Part shown: positions 17,468 to 26,044 of the stretch, in pieces | Numbering within the stretch: position 1 is the stretch's first letter | Layout: the number at the start of each line of letters is the position of its first letter | From: Chitinophaga sp. CF118 | GTDB taxonomy: Bacteria > Bacteroidota > Bacteroidia > Chitinophagales > Chitinophagaceae | Direction: 5' to 3' | Length of the DNA stretch: 64,000 bases | Assembly (NCBI RefSeq): GCF_900112615.1 | Contig: NZ_FOMK01000011.1 | Span: forward strand, 62,001-126,000 | Notes under the pieces: generated by a model | Told to the model about the DNA's origin: nothing | Databases searched by the model: none | What the model saw: only the letters and a program-made list of their open reading frames with translations | Made by a program: the position numbers and the translations under genes

Positions 17468-18064
17468 ATGCATAGAAATTTACCAGTACCCACTATCTAC
17501 AACACGGATGCTGCATTTGACTGGTTGTATCCGGAAAGGATACAACTTTTGTCAAGGCGGCACTGGACACCGCTGGGAGTTGCCCGTAAAGCAGCCCATT
17601 TCCTCTCTCATGGAGGAAATAGAAAGATCCTGGACATCGGTAGTGGAGTGGGTAAATTTTGCCTTGTAGGGGCTATTTATTATCCTGATTCCACATTCTA
17701 TGGCGTAGAACAGCGACAGGAATTATATCATCATGCCCTGGCCGCAAAAAAAGTGATCAAGGTAGAGAATGCTGTATTCATTCACGGGAACTTTACTAAA
17801 CTGGACCTGGATGAATACGACAACTTTTATTTTTATAACTCCTTTTTTGAGAATCTTGATAAAGGAGATCGCATAGATCATGAGATCGAATATTCATCCA
17901 GCCTGTATGTATACTACTCACGTTACCTCTACAGAGCACTGGAAAATCGCCCCAGCGGTACCCGGCTTGTTACCTTTCACAGCCTGGGAGATGAAGTACC
18001 CAGCAGCTATCAGCTGGTAGATGCTTCTGAAGACTTCCTTTATAAAAGTTATATCAAACGATAA
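17468..18064 (+). CDS. Class I SAM-dependent methyltransferase
   Basis: A 198-residue Rossmann-fold methyltransferase. Motif I is ILDIGSGVGKF (about residue 55-65), motif II acidic loop is YGVEQRQEL, and the motif IV region reads YDNFYFYNSFFENL. The substrate is unknown. The YNSFFENL catalytic region does not match the NPPY or DPPY motif of DNA or rRNA N-methylases. It starts 4 bp after the GcvH-like gene and surely shares its transcript, so its role is probably linked to the same Fnr-type signal. Confidence 0.85.
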   Translation: MHRNLPVPTIYNTDAAFDWLYPERIQLLSRRHWTPLGVARKAAHFLSHGGNRKILDIGSGVGKFCLVGAIYYPDSTFYGVEQRQELYHHALAAKKVIKVENAVFIHGNFTKLDLDEYDNFYFYNSFFENLDKGDRIDHEIEYSSSLYVYYSRYLYRALENRPSGTRLVTFHSLGDEVPSSYQLVDASEDFLYKSYIKR

Positions 18065-18318
18065 TCTCACCTCTTTAACATCATTGTGATCCTGATAATA
18101 TGAACGCCTGTACGTAATAAGAAGGCTGTCCCCTATAACCATGTGCAGATCAGGCTTTGCATTAACATTTCATTTAAGATTCATGCAGGATTTTTAATTT
18201 CCGTTCATCAATTCTTCAATACATATACTTGTGCCGCGAATAAACAATTTATATATTAGCATCGCGTCAAAAGGGTCTCAACTTTTCATTTTTCTTTTGG
18301 CTTAATTTATTTAACGTT

Positions 18319-19767
18319 ATGGTACTTAGATCGAAAAATCATGCAAGCCGGTCTTTGACGGGCTTCCTATGCTTCTGCAGTATAGGAATGGCTATTGTCA
18401 ATCCCGCTGCAGGTCAATCCGGCGCAGTTCCCCTGCAGGACCTTTCCTCATTTCATGATCCCGGAAAGAGCTGGAGCATTACAGGCGATGCCGCCGCACA
18501 ATTAGACAAACCTCATATTTTAGAAGGAGGTAGTGGTACAGGTGTATTACTGAATATGCCGGATAAGAAACATCCCGGCCAGGATCTCTTTTCCAATGTT
18601 GAATATGGAGATATGGATCTTGAACTGGATTATATGATGGCTCCCGGTGCCAATTCTGGTGTTTATCTACAAGGCAGATATGAAATACAACTGCTGGATA
18701 GCTGGAGCACAACAGTGCCTAAATCCGGTGACAATGGTGGTATCTACGAACGTTGGGATGATGCCCGTCCTGCCGGCCAGCAAGGATATGACGGACATGC
18801 ACCCCGTTATAATGTGAGCCGTGCACCAGGTTTGTGGCAACACCTGAAAGTTTCTTTCCAGGCACCACGTTTTGATGCCAGTGGCAAGAAAATAACTAAT
18901 GCAAGAATGCTGCGAATAGACCTGAATGGTGTAACTATTCATGAAGATGTGGAATTGATGGGACCTACCCGCGGTTCTGCCAGTGAGGAAAAAGCAACAG
19001 GTCCTTTACGGTTACAGGGAGATCATGGTGCTGTTGCCTTCCGCAATATCACTATCAACAAAACAAATCAATCCAATAAGCAACAAGGTAATAATAACCG
19101 TGGCGATGAAACAGATCCTATCCTCGTAGATGCGTCTGTGAATACAATCCTGCGCAGCTTCATGGATGTACCAGGTACACGCATTGTACATGCTGTTTCT
19201 GTGGGTAGTCCTGAACAGGTGCATTATACTTACGACATGGATAGAGGAATGCTGGCACAGGTATGGCGTGGCGGATTCCTGGATGCTACACCTATGTGGC
19301 ACGACAGAGGCAACGGATGTTCCCGCCCGCGTGGTGCAGTACAATACCTCGGCAAGCCCGCTTTCACATTATCAAAACTGGCCTCTCCACAGGCTGCCTG
19401 GTTAACAGATACCACTGGTACGGGGTACCGTCCTAAAGGATATGTACTGGATGATAAAGACCGTCCTACTTTCAAATACTTCTTGTATGGCGCTGCTGTT
19501 ACAGATGCTGTTCGTGTATTATCTGAAGGACATGGCGTGCATCGCGAATTGACAGTTGCTACTCCGGTGGATGGACTGTATGCTAAGCTGGCACAAGGTC
19601 GTACGATTGAATCGCTTTCAAAGGATCTGTATATTATTGATGGAAAATCTTATTATCTGCAACTTGAAGATGCCGGTGGTGAAAATCCCCTGATCCGCGA
19701 TGCAGATGGACTGAAAGAACTGATCATACCAGTACACAGTAAACTGAGTTATTCCATCCTTTTCTAA
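18319..19767 (+). CDS. Secreted two-domain DUF1080 protein
   Basis: A 482-residue exported protein; the signal peptide includes FLCFCSIGMAIVNPAAGQS. Residues about 40-250 form a DUF1080 jelly roll (YGDMDLELDYMMAPGANSGVYLQGRYEIQLLDSW, split here as YGDMDLELDYMM and NSGVYLQGRYEIQLLDSW). Residues about 265-482 form a second domain of the type found next to sorbosone-dehydrogenase-like cytochromes (VPGTRIVHAVSVG, LAQVWRGGFLDATPMWHDRG, LGKPAFTLSKL). It is 17 bp upstream of the propeller-cytochrome gene, forming a two-gene unit likely acting on keto-sugars or sugar derivatives outside the cytoplasm. That pathway role is inference. Confidence 0.8.
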   Translation: MVLRSKNHASRSLTGFLCFCSIGMAIVNPAAGQSGAVPLQDLSSFHDPGKSWSITGDAAAQLDKPHILEGGSGTGVLLNMPDKKHPGQDLFSNVEYGDMDLELDYMMAPGANSGVYLQGRYEIQLLDSWSTTVPKSGDNGGIYERWDDARPAGQQGYDGHAPRYNVSRAPGLWQHLKVSFQAPRFDASGKKITNARMLRIDLNGVTIHEDVELMGPTRGSASEEKATGPLRLQGDHGAVAFRNITINKTNQSNKQQGNNNRGDETDPILVDASVNTILRSFMDVPGTRIVHAVSVGSPEQVHYTYDMDRGMLAQVWRGGFLDATPMWHDRGNGCSRPRGAVQYLGKPAFTLSKLASPQAAWLTDTTGTGYRPKGYVLDDKDRPTFKYFLYGAAVTDAVRVLSEGHGVHRELTVATPVDGLYAKLAQGRTIESLSKDLYIIDGKSYYLQLEDAGGENPLIRDADGLKELIIPVHSKLSYSILF

Positions 19768-19784
19768 TCTTTTGATTCTTGCAC

Positions 19785-21749
19785 ATGAAAAATATTTATA
19801 AAGCACTCTTTAAAAGGGCCACGTTGTACTCGCTGTTGCTCACAGCAGCAACAGGCGTTACCACTGCGCTGCATGCCCAGGAAACGCCGAAGGAAGAAGA
19901 TTTCTTTAAGATCATGAAGGTAACCTCACCGGAAGGTACCCTGCTGGAAGTAGGCGGACTAACGGTGCTGCCTAATGGTAATCTGGCAATTTCTACCCGT
20001 CGCGGTGATGTGTGGGTGGTAGAGAATCCAACCAGCCGTAAACCTTACTTCAGAAAATTCGCTTCCGGTCTGCACGAAATATTAGGCCTGGAATGGAAAA
20101 ACGATGCGTTGTATTGCGCACAGCGAGGTGAACTTACCAGACTGGCAGATACCAACATGGATGGTAAGGCAGATGTGTATGAAACAATTTATGCATGGCC
20201 GCTCTCCGGACACTATCACGAATATAGCTTTGGTCCTAAGATAGCACCGGATGGTTCTTTCTTTGTATCCGCCAACGTTGCCTTCGGTAACGAAGAGTGG
20301 TGGCGTGGTGAAAGCCGCGTGCCATGGCGTGGATGGATGATGCACATCTGGGAAGATGGCCGGATGGAACCCTATGCAACCGGCTTCCGCTCTCCCTGTG
20401 GTATCAGTATGCTGAACGGAGAATTGTTTTATACAGAGAATCAGGGAGACTGGGTAGGTTCCGGTGGTATCTGGAAAGTAGATAAAGGCGACTTTATCGG
20501 TCATCCTGCCGGCTTACGCTGGTCAGAGCTGCCCAATTCCCCGGTAAAACTTTCAGATAAAACTTTCCATTCCCTGGTGAATGATCGTCGGGAGAAAGGT
20601 GTTGATGGTCATTATCTCAAACCTGAAAATATTGTGAACGAGCAGTTCGTAACGTTGTCAGATGTTAAGAAGAAGATCCCTTCCCTGCGTTTACCGGCAG
20701 TTATCCTGCCACACGGTATTCAGGGTATTTCTAACGCGGAAGCAATCATGATTCCTGAAGGCAGTTTTGGCCCTTTTGCGGGGCAAACACTGATAGGAGA
20801 CCAGGGACAGAGTAAGATCATGCGTGTGATATTGGAAAAGGTAGAAGGAGAGTATCAGGGTGTATCTTTTGATTTCCGTGAAGGCTTCCAGTCTGGCGTA
20901 TTGCGCATGGTATTTTCTAAAGACGGTTCTACGTTGTTTGTAGGAGAAACCAATCGTGGATGGGGTTCTGCCGGTGAAGCCAATGAAGGTTTGCAACGCC
21001 TGGTATGGAATGAAAAGATGCCGTTTGAAATGCGTAATATAAAAGCAATGCCAGACGGTTTCGAAATTGAATTTACATTACCTGTTGACAAGAAATCTGC
21101 AAGTGATCTTGCTTCTTATGCTGTAGAAAGTTTCACGTATAAATATCACTCTGTGTATGGCAGTCCTCCGGTAAATACAGCTAAATGCCCGGTAAAAGGC
21201 GTGCTGGTTTCTGAAGACGGATTGAAAGCCCGCATCATTGTAGATAGCCTGCGATTGGATTATATTCATAATATCACACTCGAAGGCGTACGTGAAAAGG
21301 ATCATTCTTATTCACTGATACATCCTACAGGATATTATACGCTGCATCATATTCCACAGGGCAATAAGCTGGCACTGAGTCAGACCAGCACTTACAATTC
21401 TTCTAAAGTAAAATCAGGACCGGCACCGGTTCCTGAAGTAAAGACGGGTCCTGCAAAAGTTGCTGCCCCTGTTAAACCGGCAGTAGCGAAAGCACCTGCT
21501 TACGAAGATGTAAAGCCTTTACTGGCAAAGTATACGTGTCTGGCTTGTCATAACGCTAAAAAGCGCCAGGTAGGTCCTTCTTATGCGGATGTGGCGAAAC
21601 GTCGCTATACCAGTGAGCAGATCCTGAAGTTGCTGGCAAATCCAAAGCCACAGAACTGGCCGGAGTATGCAACTGAAATGCCTCCTATGCCACAGGTGCC
21701 TCGTAATGATGCGCTGAAAATAGCTGCATGGATTAATTCTTTAAGATAA
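19785..21749 (+). CDS. Sorbosone-dehydrogenase-like propeller protein with C-terminal cytochrome c
   Basis: A 654-residue secreted redox protein. It has a signal peptide (YSLLLTAATGVTTALHAQE), a six-bladed propeller of the glucose/sorbosone dehydrogenase type (about residues 40-410; e.g. GGLTVLPNGNLAISTRRGDVW, shortened here to GGLTVLPNGNLAIST), a beta-rich linker, an alanine/proline/lysine hinge (about 545-570) and a cytochrome c domain with CLACH (Cys585, Cys588, His589) and a distal Met in EMPPMPQVP. The fused haem points to electron transfer from sugar or polyol oxidation to the respiratory chain. The ATG at 19785 is used rather than a TTG two codons upstream. It follows the DUF1080 gene by 17 bp. 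Confidence 0.87.
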   Translation: MKNIYKALFKRATLYSLLLTAATGVTTALHAQETPKEEDFFKIMKVTSPEGTLLEVGGLTVLPNGNLAISTRRGDVWVVENPTSRKPYFRKFASGLHEILGLEWKNDALYCAQRGELTRLADTNMDGKADVYETIYAWPLSGHYHEYSFGPKIAPDGSFFVSANVAFGNEEWWRGESRVPWRGWMMHIWEDGRMEPYATGFRSPCGISMLNGELFYTENQGDWVGSGGIWKVDKGDFIGHPAGLRWSELPNSPVKLSDKTFHSLVNDRREKGVDGHYLKPENIVNEQFVTLSDVKKKIPSLRLPAVILPHGIQGISNAEAIMIPEGSFGPFAGQTLIGDQGQSKIMRVILEKVEGEYQGVSFDFREGFQSGVLRMVFSKDGSTLFVGETNRGWGSAGEANEGLQRLVWNEKMPFEMRNIKAMPDGFEIEFTLPVDKKSASDLASYAVESFTYKYHSVYGSPPVNTAKCPVKGVLVSEDGLKARIIVDSLRLDYIHNITLEGVREKDHSYSLIHPTGYYTLHHIPQGNKLALSQTSTYNSSKVKSGPAPVPEVKTGPAKVAAPVKPAVAKAPAYEDVKPLLAKYTCLACHNAKKRQVGPSYADVAKRRYTSEQILKLLANPKPQNWPEYATEMPPMPQVPRNDALKIAAWINSLR

Positions 21750-21775
21750 ATTTGAGGTAGATATACATCAAAGAT

Positions 21776-21830
21776 TAAAAATCATAACCCAGTTATAAAA
21801 CCTTTATTTACAACTGGGTTATGATTTTTA
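21776..21830. terminator. Long hairpin terminator, 19-bp perfect arms
   Basis: TAAAAATCATAACCCAGTT is repeated as its exact complement at 21812-21830, with a 17-base loop and a T-tract. It closes the cytochrome-dehydrogenase unit. Confidence 0.85.
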
Positions 21831-21863
21831 GATATTCTTGAAATAAACTAATAGACGACAGGG

Positions 21864-22238
21864 ATGAGAATTTTTGGTATCATTTTAATTTTATTAGGAG
21901 GTTTTTTAGCATATAATTTATACGAATCCTCTTTACCTGTACTATACGGAACAAAAGTAAAAGCAGAAATTGTAAATGTAGAGTCTATTAAAAGTAGAAA
22001 ACTTGGATATTTGGATTATCCTGTTTTTCAGTTTGAATACAAGAATAAAACAGTAAAAATTACAGATAAAAGCAGGGATATCGAGAAGAAATACATGAAC
22101 ACTTATTCCTATATTTATTACAATGAGGAATATGGTTTACATCGGGGTTTTACGGCTATTGAATTTACTTTTTCTTTTATTGCTATTGCTCTTATTTTTT
22201 TTGGACTAATTACCTTAAAATATAAAAACAAAATTTGA
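21864..22238 (+). CDS. DUF3592-like two-helix membrane protein
   Basis: A 124-residue protein with an N-terminal transmembrane helix (IFGIILILLGGFLAYNLY), a roughly 65-residue extracytoplasmic beta-rich region containing VKAEIVNVESIKSRK and PVFQFEYKNKTVKI, and a C-terminal transmembrane helix (FTFSFIAIALIFFGLITL). This is the DUF3592 layout; no function is known. Base composition is clearly more AT-rich than neighbours (many AAA/ATT/TTT codons), and the gene is enclosed by two hairpin terminators, so it may be a late arrival. Confidence 0.72.
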   Translation: MRIFGIILILLGGFLAYNLYESSLPVLYGTKVKAEIVNVESIKSRKLGYLDYPVFQFEYKNKTVKITDKSRDIEKKYMNTYSYIYYNEEYGLHRGFTAIEFTFSFIAIALIFFGLITLKYKNKI

Positions 22239-22273
22239 AAAGGGCGTCTCAATTATTTTTGAGACGCCCTTTT
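22238..22273. terminator. Bidirectional terminator between DUF3592 gene and dcd
   Basis: Perfect 13-bp stem AAAAGGGCGTCTC / GAGACGCCCTTTT with a 10-base loop; overlaps the last base of the DUF3592 stop codon. Confidence 0.9.
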
Positions 22274-22281
22274 CATTTATT

Positions 22282-22818
22282 TTAAAACTTATTCTTCCAC
22301 ATCATACTCTCCACTGGTTTCACCGTCCTGCCATTATATTTGGCATTACTCTTATTATTATAAAGCGTTTCCACTTCACCTTCTACCACAAAGTAGATCA
22401 GTTGTCCAATAGGCATACCTGCGTATACACGTACCGGCTGTGCGCAGGATATTTCCAGTGTCCAGGTATTGCAGAAGCCTACATCACCTTTACCGGCAGT
22501 TGCATGAATATCGATACCCAGGCGGCCTGTGCTTGATTTCCCTTCCAGGAAAGGTACATGTGCATGTGTTTCAGTATATTCCTCTGTTACACCAAGGTAT
22601 AATGTACCCGGTTGCAGCACAAATCCTTCTTCCGGAATTTCAAAATGTTCAATCTCATTATGTTCGCGGGCATCCAGGATTCTATCTTTGTAGGTAGCCA
22701 GGTATTTGCCCAGGTGTACGTCGTAAGAATTTGTACCTAGATACTTCCGGTCATAAGGAGCGATGACGATAGTTCCTTTTTCAATTTCCTCCAATATCCG
22801 TTTGTCTGACAGGATCAT
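22282..22818 (-). CDS. dcd: dCTP deaminase
   Basis: A 178-residue Dcd, which deaminates dCTP to dUTP for thymidylate synthesis. Family signatures: MILSDKRILEEIEKG at the start, SYDVHLGKYLATY, FLEGKSSTGRLGIDIHATAG, and the catalytic Glu in NTWTLEIS followed by GMPIGQLIYF. Length matches the trimeric enzyme. It is transcribed towards the DUF3592 gene and shares a bidirectional terminator. Confidence 0.95.
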   Translation of the reverse strand: MILSDKRILEEIEKGTIVIAPYDRKYLGTNSYDVHLGKYLATYKDRILDAREHNEIEHFEIPEEGFVLQPGTLYLGVTEEYTETHAHVPFLEGKSSTGRLGIDIHATAGKGDVGFCNTWTLEISCAQPVRVYAGMPIGQLIYFVVEGEVETLYNNKSNAKYNGRTVKPVESMMWKNKF

Positions 22819-22901
22819 AGATCGGGTAAGTTAGTATTAGTTGTTTAATAGTTGCAACCAGCATTGGCAGTGTCCCGCTTTTTGCTTTAATTTGGCAAGA
22901 T

Positions 22902-23516
22902 ATGCCATTAATACGTACCATACAAATCAATCCCCATAGTAGGTTGGGAGTGTGGAAGATCACAGAGGATGAGGCTTTTTTTATGGAAAAGGTCAATATT
23001 TCAACTGCCATTCATCATCCGCACAAGCGTCTGCAGCATTTTGCTGGTCGTTATCTGCTGGTAGAACTGTTTCCGGAATTCCCGATAGTGGATATCCTGA
23101 TCATGGATAGTCGTAAGCCTTACCTGGCTTGCGGTACTTTCCATTTTTCAATCTCACATTGCGGGGATTATGTAGCGGCGATAGTGAGCACAGAAGCGGC
23201 GGTAGGGATTGATATAGAGGAAGTAAAGCTAAAAATTGAGAAGGTATCACATAAATTCCTTTCTCCAGAAGAGAGGGCTTTTATTGATCCTGTCCATTCT
23301 CTGCCACACAAAACGATCTGCTGGAGCGCCAAAGAAGCTGTTTTTAAATGGTATGGACTGGGAAGCGTTGATTTTAAAGAGAATATGACGATAGAACCAT
23401 TTACCTTTCAGTCCACTGGCATGCTTACCTGCAATTTTAACAAAGCAGATAAAAATGCACGGCTATATTTGCAATATTTGCTGGAAAATGATTTGTGTTT
23501 AACTTGGACGGCCTAA
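22902..23516 (+). CDS. 4'-phosphopantetheinyl transferase superfamily protein (Sfp type)
   Basis: A 204-residue Sfp-type transferase that moves the phosphopantetheine arm from CoA onto acyl or peptidyl carrier proteins. The metal-binding and catalytic motifs are present: FSISHCGDYVAAIVS, VGIDIEEV and WSAKEAVFKWYG. Length is typical for Bacteroidota members. The start at 22902 gives the N-terminus MPLIRTIQINPHSRLGVWKI. Which carrier it modifies is unknown; no PKS or NRPS gene is in the window. It is the first of a run of four rightward genes. Confidence 0.9.
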   Translation: MPLIRTIQINPHSRLGVWKITEDEAFFMEKVNISTAIHHPHKRLQHFAGRYLLVELFPEFPIVDILIMDSRKPYLACGTFHFSISHCGDYVAAIVSTEAAVGIDIEEVKLKIEKVSHKFLSPEERAFIDPVHSLPHKTICWSAKEAVFKWYGLGSVDFKENMTIEPFTFQSTGMLTCNFNKADKNARLYLQYLLENDLCLTWTA

Positions 23517-23565
23517 TGTGTGCAAATGCTACATCCATTATTAGTTAATTTTAAAATCAGATATT

Positions 23566-24075
23566 TTGAAAATCTTTTTACTCGGTTTCATGGGAGCCGG
23601 CAAATCCTACTGGGGAAAACAGCTGGCAGAACACTTAGAGTTGCCATTTTACGATCTCGATGATGTGATCGTAGAGGCTGAATCTATGTCTATCAGCGAT
23701 ATCTTTGCCAACAAAGGGGAAGACTATTTCCGTGCAAAAGAAGGGTTCTGGCTAAGGGAACTCTCTGAATCCGATGATTTTGTGATCTCCTGCGGCGGTG
23801 GTGTACCCTGCTTCCAGGATAACATGGATATCATGAATGCAAGAGGGACTACCATCTGGCTCAATCCAGAGTTACCGGTAATTGTAGAGCGACTGAAACG
23901 CAAAAAGTCCAAACGCCCGCTCATCCAGGATCTGCCGGATGAGGAACTGCTGGCTTTTGTGGAAAAGAAACTGGCAGAAAGGGAATCTTTCTACCAACAG
24001 GCACAAATCACCATTGCGGAATCTGACACCATTACTTTAGACACATTCACTCAAAGACTCAATAATAATGCATAA
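23566..24075 (+). CDS. aroK: Shikimate kinase, TTG start
   Basis: A 169-residue shikimate kinase (step five of the shikimate pathway, ATP-dependent phosphorylation at O3). Seen: P-loop GFMGAGKSYWG, shikimate-binding DLDD, FRAKEGFWLREL, CGGGVPC and the lid region KRKKSKRPLI. The frame has no usable ATG at its 5' end; TTG at 23566 gives KIFLLGFMGAGKS directly, which matches the normal family start, so TTG initiation is the best reading. The 3' end overlaps the DUF423 gene by 8 bp. Confidence 0.93.
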   Translation: MKIFLLGFMGAGKSYWGKQLAEHLELPFYDLDDVIVEAESMSISDIFANKGEDYFRAKEGFWLRELSESDDFVISCGGGVPCFQDNMDIMNARGTTIWLNPELPVIVERLKRKKSKRPLIQDLPDEELLAFVEKKLAERESFYQQAQITIAESDTITLDTFTQRLNNNA

Positions 24076-24457
24076 AGGCTTTCTTGTATGGGCTTCCGCG
24101 TTGGGGGCATTGGCGGTAACACTAGGTGCATTTGGTGCACATAAATTAAAAGAACTTGTACCACCGGAAACGGTGAGCACCTTTCAGACAGGGGTTACCT
24201 ACCAGTTTTATCACGTATTTGCCCTGCTGGCCATTGCCATATTATATGCACAGTTTCCCGGTTCCCTGTTACAATGGGCGGGACGTTGTTTCATTATAGG
24301 AGTTATATTATTCTCCGGTTCCCTTTACCTGTTAACAATATTGAAAGCTACCGGCAATGTCGGCTTAAGAGGAGTAGGAATTATTACCCCCTTTGGCGGG
24401 TTGTTCTTTATTGCAGGCTGGGTATGCCTGTTGCTATCTGTACTGAAGAAAGCATAG
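24068..24457 (+). CDS. DUF423 family membrane protein
   Basis: A 129-residue integral membrane protein with four predicted helices and the DUF423 features LGAFGAHKLKELV near the start and ITPFGGLFFIAGWVCLL at the end. Its role is unknown. It overlaps aroK by 8 bp, indicating translational coupling. Confidence 0.9.
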   Translation: MHKGFLVWASALGALAVTLGAFGAHKLKELVPPETVSTFQTGVTYQFYHVFALLAIAILYAQFPGSLLQWAGRCFIIGVILFSGSLYLLTILKATGNVGLRGVGIITPFGGLFFIAGWVCLLLSVLKKA

Positions 24458-24477
24458 AACTTAAATTACAGGGAATT

Positions 24478-25890
24478 ATGTTTAGATATATGGTCATTAC
24501 CTGCCTGGTCCTTTGCCTGGCAGGATCTGCATTTTCACAGGCACTCCATGATGCAACAGGTAACTGGTATGGGTTCTTCAGAACTCCACAGGGTAACAGG
24601 CAGCGTTTACAATTGATGTTTGAAAGGCAGGGAGCCATCCTGAAAGGGAAGATGAAAAGCCCGGATGTGACCGAAGATCTGATCGATATAGACTCCGTAT
24701 ATGCGACAGATGACAGCTTAAAGTTCGTTATAAAAAAAATCAGCCTTGTATATACCGGTGGTTGGAACGTCCGCACCGGACGTTATGAAGGCTACTTCGA
24801 ACAACTGGGTAACCGGGCCGAACTGAATTTTTCCAGAAGGGAAATCAAGGAAGGGGAACTGCCTGTAGAACATCCTCAGGAACCTCTGCCGCCATTTGCC
24901 TATGATGTGGAAGAAGTGAAATTCGTTAATACTAAAGATAAGGTACTGTTAACAGGCACCTTTACCAAACCCGGTATAAAAGGTACTTTCCCGGCAATCA
25001 TCATGATCTCCGGAGAAGGACCGCAGGATAGGGATGGGGAACGGTTTGGCCACAAACCGTTTGCTGTAATTGCAGATTACTTTGCTAAACATGGAATGGC
25101 TGTATTGCGTTTTGATGATCGCGGCACAGGCACCAGCACCGGCAATTACGATTCTTCAGATATCTATAATTTTGCAGAAGATGTGCGTGCTGCTGTGAGT
25201 TTTCTCCGGCAGCGGAAGGATGTGGATAGTAATGCTATTGGCTTGTTAGGCAATAGTATGGGTGGTGCAGTAGGACAAATAGTAGCCTCCGGAGACCATA
25301 AGATCGCATTCCTGATAACAATAGCAGCTCCTGGTATAAATGGCCGGGATATTTATCTGACCAGGGCTTTACAGGCGGGGATCTCTGCCGGTGAAAAGGA
25401 CGCAGATGTCCGGAAATATATAGATCCGATTAAAGCTTATCTGAATATACTGGTAACCGAAAAAGATACGGTAGTCCGGAAGGCAAAGGCATATGCCAGC
25501 CTAACAAATCTTTTCAGGCAGACTGGTGATTCAACGAAGGAAATCCCAGACTGGCTTCTTGATGCCAGTTATAAGGCCGACACCCGGAAAGAGGTGTTAA
25601 GCGCCTTGTTATACGACCCTGCCGTTTATCTCGCTAAAATTAAGTGTCCGGTACTGGCCATGAACGGAGATAAGGACATAGAAGTAAATGCTTCACAAAA
25701 CCTGAAAGGGATAGAAAGCGGACTGGTAAAGGGTGGAAATGAAACAGTTACACTCCGTACCTTCCCGGGGCTCAATCACCTTTTTCAACGATGCAATTCC
25801 TGTACCCTGGAAGAGTATGGTTCCCTGGATGAAACAATAAATCCTGTTGTATTGGAGTTTATGACCAGGTGGATCCAGTTGTTATATTAA
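24478..25890 (+). CDS. Secreted alpha/beta hydrolase
   Basis: A 470-residue exported protein. The ATG at 24478 begins signal peptide MFRYMVITCLVLCLAGSAFS; a longer in-frame extension overlaps DUF423 and is unlikely. The first about 130 residues are a beta-rich domain common in Bacteroidota esterase-like proteins. The hydrolase domain follows: FPAIIMISGEGPQDRDG, LRFDDRGTGTSTGNY, nucleophile motif GLLGNSMGG, acidic residue in AMNGDKDIEV and His in FPGLNHLFQ. It is probably a periplasmic esterase or peptidase-like enzyme; the substrate is unknown. Confidence 0.87.
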   Translation: MFRYMVITCLVLCLAGSAFSQALHDATGNWYGFFRTPQGNRQRLQLMFERQGAILKGKMKSPDVTEDLIDIDSVYATDDSLKFVIKKISLVYTGGWNVRTGRYEGYFEQLGNRAELNFSRREIKEGELPVEHPQEPLPPFAYDVEEVKFVNTKDKVLLTGTFTKPGIKGTFPAIIMISGEGPQDRDGERFGHKPFAVIADYFAKHGMAVLRFDDRGTGTSTGNYDSSDIYNFAEDVRAAVSFLRQRKDVDSNAIGLLGNSMGGAVGQIVASGDHKIAFLITIAAPGINGRDIYLTRALQAGISAGEKDADVRKYIDPIKAYLNILVTEKDTVVRKAKAYASLTNLFRQTGDSTKEIPDWLLDASYKADTRKEVLSALLYDPAVYLAKIKCPVLAMNGDKDIEVNASQNLKGIESGLVKGGNETVTLRTFPGLNHLFQRCNSCTLEEYGSLDETINPVVLEFMTRWIQLLY

Positions 25891-26023
25891 ATGGATGAAA
25901 GAGAATGATGTATAAAATCTGACTTCGTGGGGGGACGTTTGCTGGTAGCAATGTAGTTTTGGGTCTGTCACACTCAATATCCACAACACCAAAATAAATT
26001 CTTAATATGTCAGCCGGCAGCCT

Positions 26024-26031
26024 TAATTTTG
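26024..26031 (+). promoter_or_regulatory. -7 box upstream of ftsK
   Basis: TAATTTTG fits TAnnTTTG and ends 13 bp before the ATG at 26045. Confidence 0.4.
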
Positions 26032-26044
26032 GATCGCTATAATT

